DNA of 64,000 nt. Source: Symbiodinium natans. Taxonomy: Eukaryota; Sar; Dinophyceae; Suessiales; Symbiodiniaceae. The stretch spans positions 215,001 to 279,000 of the forward strand of contig CAJNDS010001757.1 in the NCBI GenBank assembly GCA_905221605.1, given 5' to 3'. Shown here piece after piece: positions 31,101 through 43,100 of this stretch. Within the stretch, counting starts at the first letter, position 1; the number at the start of each line of letters is the position of its first letter. Both the position numbers and the translations under genes were made by a program. The notes beneath the pieces are model-generated. The model saw only the letters and a program-made list of their open reading frames with translations. It made no database searches and had not been told where the DNA came from.

Positions 31101-34100
31101 CAAAGCAGGGCGTGAGGGTTTAGGGTTTAGGGTTTAGGCTGCCCATTCCTCTGTGCAAGTATGGCTTGCTCCAGGGCCCCCAGTCTACAGCTTCTGCCTC
31201 GTCCAGCATGCCACCATAGTTCTTCTCGAAGATCTCCTGCCCCGCATGTGAACACAAAATTTGAACCCCTGGGGCATGTACCCCTGCTTGCATGGAAGAC
31301 GCAGCGGAAGATTCGCAAGCGGTGAACGGCACCTGTCGCTCCACCTGCACCAAACACCCGAAGCCGAAACCTTGACTACAACCTCTCAGCCAAGCCACTG
31401 GCTGGCTCGCCTTCTTCGCCTGCGGCAGGACGGTTTCTGGTTTTCACTCTCTGTGGTACCAGTGCCAACTCCAGGGGAGTAGACGTACCAAGCCCTAATT
31501 AGGCATGCCAAGACGCACGCTCCACTGAAGCCTCATCGCCTCTCCCGAATCGATTACTGGCGAAGCAACGGAGCCGACTTGGGGAAACGGAATCCTGTTG
31601 ATATGCTCGGGGCCAGGGGAGAAGAATTTTCCGTCCTGCAGCAGCGATGGGCTCAGGCCATTGCTCTCCTGGAACCTTGACATGCGCTGGGCAGTGGGAG
31701 ATATTCGGAGGGTTGAGGTGGCGCAGTCGCCACAACATCCGAAAAATGAAGGGAGGGCTCAAGCTGTTCAAGCTCTAGGCTGGAATCTTGCATCTGCTCA
31801 TGGCCACAGACCCCCGCGCAAAGCGCCCTTGGCCTGGCACTCTCCACGAACCCCTTCACCCAGCCAAAGAACCTCCTCTCGAACCCCACATCCCAATCCA
31901 GTGCAGCATAAACCCTAAACCCTAAACCCTAAACCCTAAACCCTACGAAAGCCCACGACCTCCAAATACAAAAAGCGACGCTCAGAGAAACCTCTGGGCT
32001 TCCCGGCTCCTTCAGGACCGACGTGGCCTCCACCACGGCCTGCTGCGCCGCTTGGGCCTCGCAAAGGTGGCCCTTTAGGCGAGGCTTCAGGGCTTTTGGG
32101 GTTTTTTGGTGACTTTTGGGGGCTTTTTGGGGCTTGTTGGTGATTTTTGCGGCTTTTGGGGCTTTTTTGAGGGAGGATGTCAGGGCTTGAATGGGCTGGG
32201 ATGGGCTTAGGCTGCTAGGGACATTCAGAGTGCCGAGGGTCTCTGCTCCCCTTTGCCCTGGAACTTGAAGGCGAGTCCAAGTGCTTGTCCGAGTTTAGGG
32301 TTTAGGGTTTATGGTTTAGGGTTTATAGGATTTAGGGTTTAGGGTTTAGGTTTAGGGTTTAGGGTTGAGGGTTGAGGGTTGAGGGTTTAGGGTCGATGGT
32401 CAAGACTCTCAACGTTCAACGGATCCGACGATGCTCTAGGCAAGGGTCTCGAGCAAAGGCGAAACCGGCAGGCGTCTGTTCCATAGATCCCGAAACCCTT
32501 CGAAATCTGGCCCTTAAAAGGCGCTTCGACGATGGATCCGATACATTGATCTCCGCTCTGGCCTCTTTGATGGTCGCAGCCTCGGAAAGAAGGCTGAGGT
32601 GATGGGAGCAAACGAGGCACAGATTTACAGTCCTTAAGCCTTAAGACCATGGAGTAGCTGCCTCACAGACATGGGCCATTAGGAAGAAAAGCCTAAAGCC
32701 TGAACCCTATGCCCTCCCGAGTTCAGGTCTTGCGGTGTGAAAGCTTGAACATATGCCCCAGGAAGTGCGAGCAAAAAACCCTGAAAGGCTCAAGAGATTT
32801 TGGGCTTAGGGCTGAGGGTGGCATGTGCCCTAGACACGCGGTTTCCTTTCAACCCAACTGGAACTCCCTAGCGCCCCAGCTACCTTCCCACCCACAGCGG
32901 GCAAACCCTAAGACATCGCGACTTGGGATGTTCCCCCTTACTTCATAGGGATGATCATAGGGGGTGCTAGAATCCTTTTAAGGACCCCAAACCCTAAACC
33001 CTAAACCCTAAACCCTAGACCCTAAACCCTAAACCCTAAACCCTAAACCCTAAACCCTAACTGAAGAAATTCGGAGGTGGCACAGGCCAGGAAACAGCTC
33101 AGCGTCCCCAATCCATGATGTGAAAACGCAACATGTTTCTCCTTCTGCGCGACCAAAGATAAAGCACTGTGCTTTCTACACAAATGGCCTAAAAGCGACT
33201 TGAATCCTTGTACTTCTGGCTATGCGTTTTGCACTTGCCTTTGCTTCATGCATACTGTGACTATTGCTTTGCAATGTCCTGTCATCGTGGTGGCACAAGG
33301 GCTGTCTTACGTAGCCTTTCCCTTGAGGATGGGCCGAGCGCGTATCATCTCACCTCTGGTGTCAATCTTCCACTTCCTCACTCCTCCTTGGAGCAACCGC
33401 CAGGTTTGCTTCATCCACTCAATCATCTTGATCGAGCGGGTTGCGTCCCTCGTGATTCCTGCAAAAACCACACAGGCGTAGATGCTCAACACGTGCGAGG
33501 GTTCCAGCGTGTCTGAATGCATGACACCGAGGATATATATGATATGTGGGTCTCCCAGGGACAGCGTAGACCTGCTCCGCCGGCTCAGCCTCATATCTGA
33601 TAACAACCGGTGGAGGTACTGGGTCAGGACGAACAAAGGCTGGTGCAGCCGTCTGCGAGGCCCTCTCCGTGACCTCACGCCTTCTCGTTGATGTCGACGA
33701 CGCACTTGTTGTCACCACTGGCAGAGGTTCAGTCTCTGGCTCTCTCGTTAGCCTCTGAAACTCATCTGTAATAGCTTGCGCAGTGGCGTCCCTAAGACGC
33801 TGAAGGCGTCTCATTCTTCGCTCGCTTGCCCCAGCACCAAAGTTGAAAAACGCTTGCCATCCCAGCCACTTCAACAGCTCCCAAACCACAATCATTATTA
33901 GTACCATGCCCCAAAAGAACAACCACGCCGCCAAGCTGCTATCTATACGAAGTGGTTCATATGGCACCAGCTCTGAATCGTAAACACTCATCGTGCTCCC
34001 TTGCGACACAGACTGGGCCAAAATCATCAATGCCAGCAACACACGCGACACACCAGGGGCCGTTCCAAAGGCAGGGCTTGTAGAGCTCGATGACGCGTTG

Positions 34101-37100
34101 TTATCATCCTCCAGCTCGCGTTGACTAACACGGATGTTCCACAGCTCCATCAACTGTAGCATCCGCGGCGACGGCATCGCCTTTGTTAAGATATCTGCTG
34201 GCTGAGATGTCCCCTGACAATGGGACATTGTGATTTGTCCAGCCTTCAACTTTTCATACAGCCAGTTTGCTTTAATACGAAGGTGCCTTGTCCGCCATGA
34301 ACCAGATCCTTCCACCAAGGCCAGGGCAGTCGTTGAATCAGATTCCAGCTGCATGTTCAGTAACTCCGGAAGGACATCCTGCAATAGAGCCTGCGTGCTC
34401 AACAATGCCAACGCCCCTTCTGTGGCTGCCGTCAATTCAGCTTCTCCGGTCGAGAGGGATGTCGTTGGTTGTCTCGACGATCGCCAACTAACTGGAACGC
34501 CGTAGAGCATGATCACCCATCCAGTGTGGGACCGTTCTCCAGACGGTGCAAAAGAGCTGTCAGCGTAGCACACAAGTTCCGTCTCGTCAGCTTCGAGATA
34601 TAGACAGTGGTCCATTGTACGCTGGAGATAACCATGCACCTTGGCTGCTACTTCTGCTACTCGTCGTGGCGCCCTCGTCGTTAAGGAAGACAGCAACGAT
34701 GCAGTGAACCCCAAATCGGGTCGTGAGCGTTGGCTCACCCATAATATTTCGCCAGCACACTGCTGGGCGAACCGCAACTCTTGCTGCGTGAAAAAGCTCT
34801 CCTCCGGCTGCGCTTCAAACAGTGCAAGTTCGCGATTCACTGGCACCACATCCAGACGTCTCTCATCCACAGAATGCACTCGTAGCAGTTCTTGAATATA
34901 GGACCTTTGGGAAACCGCAAATCCATGCTTTGTGACATAGACATCCATTCCCAGAAACCTTACAGGATTGTCCTGCTCAGCAAACTGCAAAGGCGATGTC
35001 CTCCACAAGCCTTGAACTGCTGCGGCCACTGCCTTGATGATTTCCGGCGGTCCAAGGATCAGATAATCGTCAACGTAAATCACCAAAATTCCGGTTGGGT
35101 TCCCCTCGACTTGGATTGACCACCACGTGGGCTCGATGCGACCTTGAACCAGGGAAATTTCCTTATCCTCCAGCACAATTTTCAACCGCTGCATCTGTCC
35201 ATCACGGAAAAAACCCCACAGCCGAGGTGATTCACGTAGCCCGTATACTGCATGCGTTATACCCCACAATTCCTCCTCTTCTGCCAGCTGGGCTCTCACT
35301 AAGCTCTTGGGCGGAATTGCCACCACCACCGGCGCTTGGGGAACCTCATCCAGGGGTGTCTGCAAAAATGCTGAAATAATGTCAAGAACAGCGGCCAACC
35401 ATCCATATCGACTTGCAATGGCGAGAGCGGCCCTGACAACCTCCGCCGGGGCTGCACCAGTGTAAACCTCCAAATCAGAGGCGTCCGCCAGGTTACCACA
35501 TATAACAGCTCGTGCCTTGCGCTTGTAAAGTGGGCCTTGATTATCTCCTGGAGACACATCAGGGGGCTTAATTGTAAAGACAAGCTTCATCGGTAAAAGT
35601 TGGACTCCGGGTCGGCTCAACCATTCCTCCCTTTGGGTACTTCCCTTGGGCAATTTGACCACAGCGTGCTGAATGGCGGTCAGCTCCTTCTGAATCGAAG
35701 GAATCCAGCGCTCAAGGTGGGTTGCCGCTTCACCCGGATGAACTGTGTGGACGACAGCGATGGGCTCAGTTAACGCGGCCAACAAGTCCTCGATTCCGCG
35801 GGTGTAGTTCACTTCGGCCTTAAGAAGCTTCATCTTTTCGCCGGCTGTAGCTGTTGAAGCATCCATCATGGCTAACTGAGGCGGATCTCCTTCCTTGAGC
35901 ACCAGATAGATCTCGCTCATCTCTTCCAGACCTTCTTCCCCTTGATTGTCGATTTCCATACTGGATCTTGAACTCGATGGCTCCGACGCGTGGCCCTTGA
36001 CTTGCTTCAGCCTCCAATCCACTGTAAACAGCAATTCACCATCGGAAGTAAGCACCCTCTCCTCCCAACCTCCTCCGCACAGCTCCTCGGTGACTTCGTC
36101 CTCAACGATCTTCGGGGTTGTTATTCTCAAAGCCCTGACAGCCACTGAGTCATCAACTATGTCTACTGGCAGCTCAAACCCAAGGTTGGTCAGATGCTCC
36201 TTATCCGACGGCAAGATCTTGTTGACTCTTGCAGGGGTGTAGCCTATGACCGTGACTCGCTCTCCCGGGCCACCTCTCCAGGGTAAAACTGCGTGTCTCC
36301 TCCTCGGATTAAAGGAGATCAACTCGCTCTCCCTGAGACCCAAAGCACAGCCGTAATGTGACTTTCCTGACTTATCCTTGAGCTCAACGATCTTGTTACT
36401 GACCACGTCACCATTGCCCAGTTCCAGCCAGATGTCTCCTCCTCGGCGAGGCAATCGCAGCGGATACACGTAGTTCAAGGTTCCAGCTTCGTTGCGTGAA
36501 TCCATGTGTAAACCCTTTTCCCCATCCAGTGACAGGTACACGGAGGTAAATTCTGCATCCGGATCAGCCTCTTGCAACAGCTTAACCAGAACTTTTGCCA
36601 TCCAGGGATGTTCGTAGGAAGCTCTTGTTAATCCCATCACACCCCCATGCCGAAACAAACCATATTTGTTGGCCACACTAGGCAGTATCGCACACGCTTG
36701 CATCACCAAATCCTCCGCCTTCTCGGTGTTCCAACACTGCAAAAGTTGCTCAGCTTCCACCTTGAGTTCTTCCTCCGCTGCAATGGGGTTCACTTGAAGT
36801 ACTGAAGTTAGCACCGCTGACTCCCGGGTTTTTTCTCGAAGCCGTCGTCGTCGAGGTCGTTCTCCTGCTTCAGTTTCCACCACTTCATCAGGAGGTCCAG
36901 GGTCATGCAAATGGTGCTTAACATGCATGGTGTGCAAGAACCGGCTTCCTTCTCCCGCTATGTAGACAAGGTGACCACCACGAATCGCATCGGAAAGACC
37001 CAGGTAGTAACCTTCTTCCCAACGGGGCGCTAGATCATCCAGCTTTCCACCATGATAAGCTCCAACATAGGATTTCTTCTTGATCAACACCCTGCTACCG

Positions 37101-40100
37101 AAAGGCGCCACAGTTCTGGTCTCAAAACCCAGGACTTCAGCCCGTTGTTGCGTGGCAGCAAAGTGTGCTGCATGAGGCCATAGGTTCTGATGTAGCCCGG
37201 CACTTGCCAACAGCGTTCTGGCCCTTTGTTTAACCCAGCGGACTGTATTTTCAGCAGCTCCATTGGATTGATGTTCGCCTCCCTCGCTACAGGTCATTCT
37301 GATTCCCTGGTCCTTTATCCACCGCCGAGAAGCCCTCGCAAAGAACTCCATTGACCGGTCACAGTGGAAGCGTAGGATCGGGATGTTATAGGACTGCGCG
37401 TAGTACACCACATCTTGAACTGCCTCAAGGACCGTTGCACTCTTATTATCGTGAAGTCCTGTAGCAAAAATCAGATTGACCATTTCTGGGGGCGACAACT
37501 CCTCCGCCTTGGCTGACGGGCCTCCAGGCTCCCCACCATCACCATCATCTCCACTAATTTCCACAAACTCATCTTGGGATTCATCCACTGCTTCAAGTGG
37601 TTCTTCCTCCGGCAGTGAGCGTTCTGGCGGCTTCTCACGCTCTCCCAATGATGTCAATCCATCTGCTGGTTCTCCTTCAGGATCATCAGAGGGCGGATCG
37701 GTTGGGTCGAAATCAACTCCAACGCCTCTTCCATCATCCACGAAGCTTCTCGGTATCCTCAGCTTGGCCACAAAGAGGTATCGAAACTTCGCTGGTGCAC
37801 GCCCTCGCCCATGTGAATCCAAACCCGGCTCTTTCAATGGGCCAGACAAATCAGCAGTTAGGACAAAGGCGTCGGGATGTTCACTTCGAGAATGTCTTCG
37901 TCCCGTAGCTCCCGCCTGCACACAAGTCAGACAATCACGTCTGTAGGGGAGGTGCCCCCTTCTTACGTGATCTCGCCATTGCTCCACCGACATCGCCAGC
38001 ATGCGGGGTACTCGTCCTTGCACGATCAAAGCCTTCACAATCGCCGTTACAAGCCCCGGAGCCCATTCAGCTAACGCGTGCGTAGGTCCAATCCAAGTGC
38101 CAAAGCTCTGGGTTGCTTGCAAACCATCCAGCGAACTAAGGAAATTCAGATTCGTTCCCAGAGTGGTTGGCTTTCGTGTAGGATGCCCTAAAGCCCCTTG
38201 TTCCAGCGAGTACATAGAAAGCCCAGCTTCGTTTGCATAACCTCTCCACAGCTCGCTTCTCCAGAAACTCACCACAGTATCATAAAGCTCATGATCCCAT
38301 GGTAGATACTCTTGGGGATCTTGAGGCTGTTCCAACAGAAAACCCACCTCCTTAGACTGCTCCGGGTTTGGCTGTGCCACAACGCGGCCTGCTGTAGCCA
38401 GGGCATGCAGGTAGATCATCCTTACGAACAATCCAGTATCCTTGATCACCAAGTTCTCCTCTGCAGCTGGCTGTCCTTCCCACCCGCCATAGGGATACGC
38501 ATTTGATCGTACAGGTGAAGGACCTGGCTGTTTGTATCGCAGCATCGAGTACGTTCTGCAGGGAGGGCCTCCAACGATGCCTCGGATCTTTCCCTTTCGG
38601 GCGCCCCATTCAAGCGCCCTCCACACAGCTGGATCCGTAATGTCCTGCGTGGCTCCTCGGGAAATGTCCAATTCCAACAACACGCACCCATGCTTTTCTA
38701 GGTGTCTAAACTCCTCGTTGGGTCTTGCTCCAGCAAAGAGATGCACTATCCACTGATCCGACTCATGAAGGCGCTTGCGAGTTCTTCGATTGAGATGCCG
38801 CAATCCACGTAAGGCCTGCCATCCGTTCTCTTCAGGAAAGCCCTCAGTCAAGCCCTTTTTTGCCAGAATAGGTACCTCCTCAAAGAACGGTGCCTCTCCA
38901 ACCGCTTGAACAGCATCGTTCGTTCTCTCGCTGCGACAGTACCGAATCAGATGGTCAAACCACGTGCGTTCCAGCGACATTGCAGCCTGGCGAACCCGCT
39001 GCTTAGTTTGCTCCACACTCGTCTTCAGTGTCCTGAGGTTCTCCTCCTCGAGCTTTGCAATGAGGTTCAATGCCTGGCACTCCATCAGTTCCGGACAACC
39101 ATTTCTCACACGAAGATGATGCACATCTCCTCCTCGTCCCACCAAGCGACACTTATTCACGCTCCACTCCAGTGTATACCCCAACTGCTGCACCAAGGCA
39201 CCAAGCGGGACAATGGGGGAGGTCGACTCGCGTCCTGTCACTGGCACCAGAAGAGTTCCACCCTTATTCATTCGTAAGGACACACTTTCTCCACCAGCCA
39301 ACGTTACCACGACAGGATCTGCTTCCCACCACTCTTCTTCTGTCCACGCTCGACGTAAGGGATGAGTGGCTCCTGAGTCCATAAGGGCGTACACGTCTTC
39401 AGCATCCAGCAGGGCAGTGTCTTGGCAGGCTATCCTCATGACTTTCATGCTTGGGGCCTTTGGCTCCGTCGATGATGGCGTCGATTGAACAACCTGGGCT
39501 GCGGCTTTCAATAGGGTCTCCATAGTCCACACCGGATCTCCTTGGATTGGTTGGCTTGCTTCCCGCGCCTGATCCTCAAAGGTGACTTGCTGAGCACGAG
39601 GAGTAGTCGTTGTAGGCTGCGCAGATGTGCTCTTGGGGTCAGATTCTGCTCCGGTCTTGCCAGGTTTGACCGCCTTTGTTGTGGGACAATCTCGTTGTCG
39701 ATGATCTTCGCTTCCACAAGCCAGGCACTTACGAGATCTTTCACTCTTTCCCAGAGTGGTCATGTCGTGCCCGTAAGGACACTTACTGCCACGACGACAT
39801 CCTTGCGCCTTGAAGAAGAACCGGCAGGGCACTTTGTTCTTCGGAGTCGTAGGCTGCTCATCTCCACCGCCAGGCGTCCTTGGTGTAGTCAAGGACTTAA
39901 TCCTCGGTTGAATTGACCCCTGATCAGCTCCAGCCGCAATCATGTTCTCAATCTCCGCTTGCAAATGCTGCTGGTACTGACGAACACTTTCCATGGTGGG
40001 CTGACCATCAATGCGAAGGGTGGATCTTAGCAGCTGTGTTCTGAAAGCAGCATCTGAATTTCCAGCTATAAATCTCGAAGACACACTTGTCAACGCCTTA

Positions 40101-43100
40101 GCCAGAACCGACCCATCCGGATGCATCATTCCCATGTCCTGGCATCTCTGCATTGCCCTCGGCCACGCCCTTAAGGTCACCAAACACTGTGCCATCGTGT
40201 CAGGGATCTGAGGATCCTGCAAGTTTTGCAGAACTCTAGCTCGTTCATGAGGGCCTCCCGGCTGATAGACCGTATGCAGTCGAAAAAGTAGGGCTACCAT
40301 ACTCTGCGTTGATCTTCTCCCCACTAAGTCTTCCTTGATCGTCTCGTCTAAGGAAGCCAAGACCAAAGAGCAAGCCCTTGCATTGATCCGCGTCCATCTG
40401 CCAGAGGTCAACGCCGACTCGACCTTCGGCTGCACTTGCAATCTTTCCAACGGGGTGGCAGCTAGCCACTTTGCATATGTGGCCCCAACTTCGGCAGTAA
40501 CCGCTTCCCACCATTGTCCCGACGTCGCCGAAAGATCCTGCATGCTTGTGTTAACCAGCAACAACCAGTCCTGCAGCTGAACTCCGGCATTGTCTCCGCT
40601 TGGCGCCTTCAAGTTCGGAAGCGGGCTGCACGTTGACTTCACCTGCTCGGGGCTATTGTCTTCCTCTCTTCGGAAAGATTGAACCTGGATCTCCTGTAGC
40701 TGCTGCACTCCCTTGGCAATGGCATCCAACAGGTTGGGCGGATCTTGTCTCCCAAAAGAGGTTGAATGCTGGGGAACCGCAGTCGTTGAATGAGGTCCAG
40801 GCGCCCGCACAGATTGACTAAAAACTCCACCACCACTCTCTGCTCCATGATCCGGAGGTTGATTCCCTTCCAACCCTGGTCCTGCACGCTCTGCAATGGG
40901 ATCACGATGAGCTCCCAGTCTTCCTGAAATCTCACCCCAAAGACTGCCCAGCAAATCTCGACGACCTCCTTCCTTGGGTACTGAGGGACCACCTGGGAAA
41001 TTTCCCCTAGCATAACACCCTGTTGCCCATTGAGGTTCACACTCAGCTCCTGCTGCGGCACTGCCTTGAGGTACAGAAGCGACTCGTGGTACTGGAGGAC
41101 CTTGGGATACAGAAGCGGCTCGTGGTACTGTTGGACCTTGGGATACAGAAGCAGCTAGTGGTACTGTCGGACCTTGGGATACAGAAGCAGCTAGTGGTAC
41201 TGTCGGACCTTGGGATACAGAAGCAGCTAGTGGTACTGTCGGACCTTGGAGTGCAGTTGCAACTGGTGCTTCCAAATCATCGGCCGCCCCAGTTCGTTGC
41301 TCCAGTTTCTGAAGTAGACGGGCATTCTCCGCTTCTGCTTTCTGCACCCGCTCCAACAAACCACCTAATTGGCGTTGTACTTCGGCTTGAATGGCCTCCG
41401 CCGGCAAACTAGACGAACTTGGCGGAGACGGCGCAGCTTGAGCTACCCCCGGTCGGGTGACTCTGACATCCACCCCTCCATCGCCTCCACCAGGTCTTGA
41501 TCTCACGTCTGACAACGGGGAAGGTAGGTGGCTGGGCAACCAGGCTGTCGGTACTTGCGGTGGGCGAAACATATCCGACAAACGCTGCACCCATCTTGGC
41601 CACTGTTCCATGTCTCCTGGTCCACGTGACGAGGGTTGTCCAACACGCAAATGCTGCTGATACTCCGCCCACGCCGTCCTCATAGACCTCGGAGTCACAA
41701 ATCCAGCGGAACCTGGATCTCGTTCTGCAGGTACATCTTGAGTGGAGGCAGTTGCTGGTTGTTGCGGCGGCACAAACTCAGACTGTTGCAAAGGGTGCGC
41801 GGAATCGACGGTGCTTTCATCATCTTGGACGTGATTTTGCACTCCAGTCCTTGTTCCCGCACTCTCAGCTTCCACAGGCTGTACAGCCCTTCCAGCACTT
41901 CCTTCTCCACCTGCAGGGCGATCAAGATCATTCACCATTGGGCCACTGATGCTCGTTGTCATAGTGCCATAGGAATTTTCTGCTTGACGCCCTCGCTCTT
42001 CCCTTGCAGTTCGGGGTTCTCCAGCGCTTCCACCACCATGTTGCACAGCGGCCGCCTGGGAGTGGTCCCCGAGGTTCGAGCTTCCCGAAATTGCGGGGGC
42101 TCCTCGATCTGCACCATTCATCAGGCCAGCAGGTAAGCTTGCCTGCTGGTCTGCCCGGGCTCCAGAACGAGCCTGTTCTTGATCTTCTAACGTAGATTGG
42201 GCGACCATAACCTGAAGAAATTCGGAGGTGGCACAGGCCAGGAAACAGCTCAGCGTCCCCAATCCATGATGTGAAAACGCAACATGTTTCTCCTTCTGCG
42301 CGACCAAAGATAAAGCACTGTGCTTTCTACACAAATGGCCTAAAAGCGACTTGAATCCTTGTACTTCTGGCTATGCGTTTTGCACTTGCCTTTGCTTCAT
42401 GCATACTGTGACTATTGCTTTGCAATGTCCTGTCATCGTGGTGGCACAAGGGCTGTCTTACGTAGCCTTTCCCTTGAGGATGGGCCGAGCGCGTATCATC
42501 TCACCTCTGGTGTCAATCTTCCACTTCCTCACTAACCCTAAACCCTAAGGGGAACAAATCCTATAGGTCTCCAAGCCCATACGTTGCGGCCGGAAGTCGT
42601 TGGATTCCTTCTCCTTGCCGCGGATCTCCGAGGCGCTGGCCATGGACTGCCCGGACACAGAGCTTCTGCCGTTTCGTGGGTTTAGGGTTTGGGGTTTGGG
42701 GTTTGGAGTTTGGGGTTTGGGGTTTGGGGTTTGGGGGGGTTCTGGGAATTTGGGGCCTCCGCTGATTAAGGTAGGTTTCGGATCTCGGGCTTTATTCCTG
42801 TTCGGGTATTTCTCAAAGTCGAAGCCGGTCTAAATGCTGGTTTCAAGCTCAGGATGCGTTGAATGTGCGGGGAAACCCTTGTGCCCTGGACACGAGGGCC
42901 ATCTCACCCCAAGTGCTAGCAGGTGGGTAGCAGCAGCTTCATCTTTTCGCTGTTGCTCGCACGCACACGCAGGTGTCTAGCAGCTAGCACGCACGCGGAG
43001 CGCGAGGCTGGCTCCAACTTGGTCCGGAGACCGGCTGCTCTTCCATCAGGACAGCTCCCTGCTTGGTTTGGAAAATTCACAGGGGCCGCTTGAAAACTGA

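Larger units (their letters stand above)
33062..42531 (-). mobile_element. Intact Ty1/copia LTR retrotransposon with accessory enzyme domains
   Basis: 9470-bp element in minus orientation. Its LTRs (33062-33380 and 42213-42531, 319 bp each) look identical base for base, begin TG and end CA, and are flanked by CTAAC duplications. The polypurine tract AAGGAGGAG abuts the 3' LTR (33381-33389) and the primer site GGTTATGG abuts the 5' LTR (42205-42212). One uninterrupted frame fills the interior in the copia order protease, integrase, reverse transcriptase, RNase H. It sits in the intron between coiled-coil exons at 42599 and 32580, in the same orientation as the host gene. Identical LTRs and an intact frame imply a very recent, possibly still active insertion. 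Confidence 0.97.

Noticed and set aside
42209-42334. Polyprotein start at the Met inside the LTR (42334)
   Set aside because: The frame is open there, but the 42 extra residues are LTR sequence and the Met at 42208 directly follows it. LTR sequence normally supplies promoter and leader. It cannot be excluded without N-terminal data.
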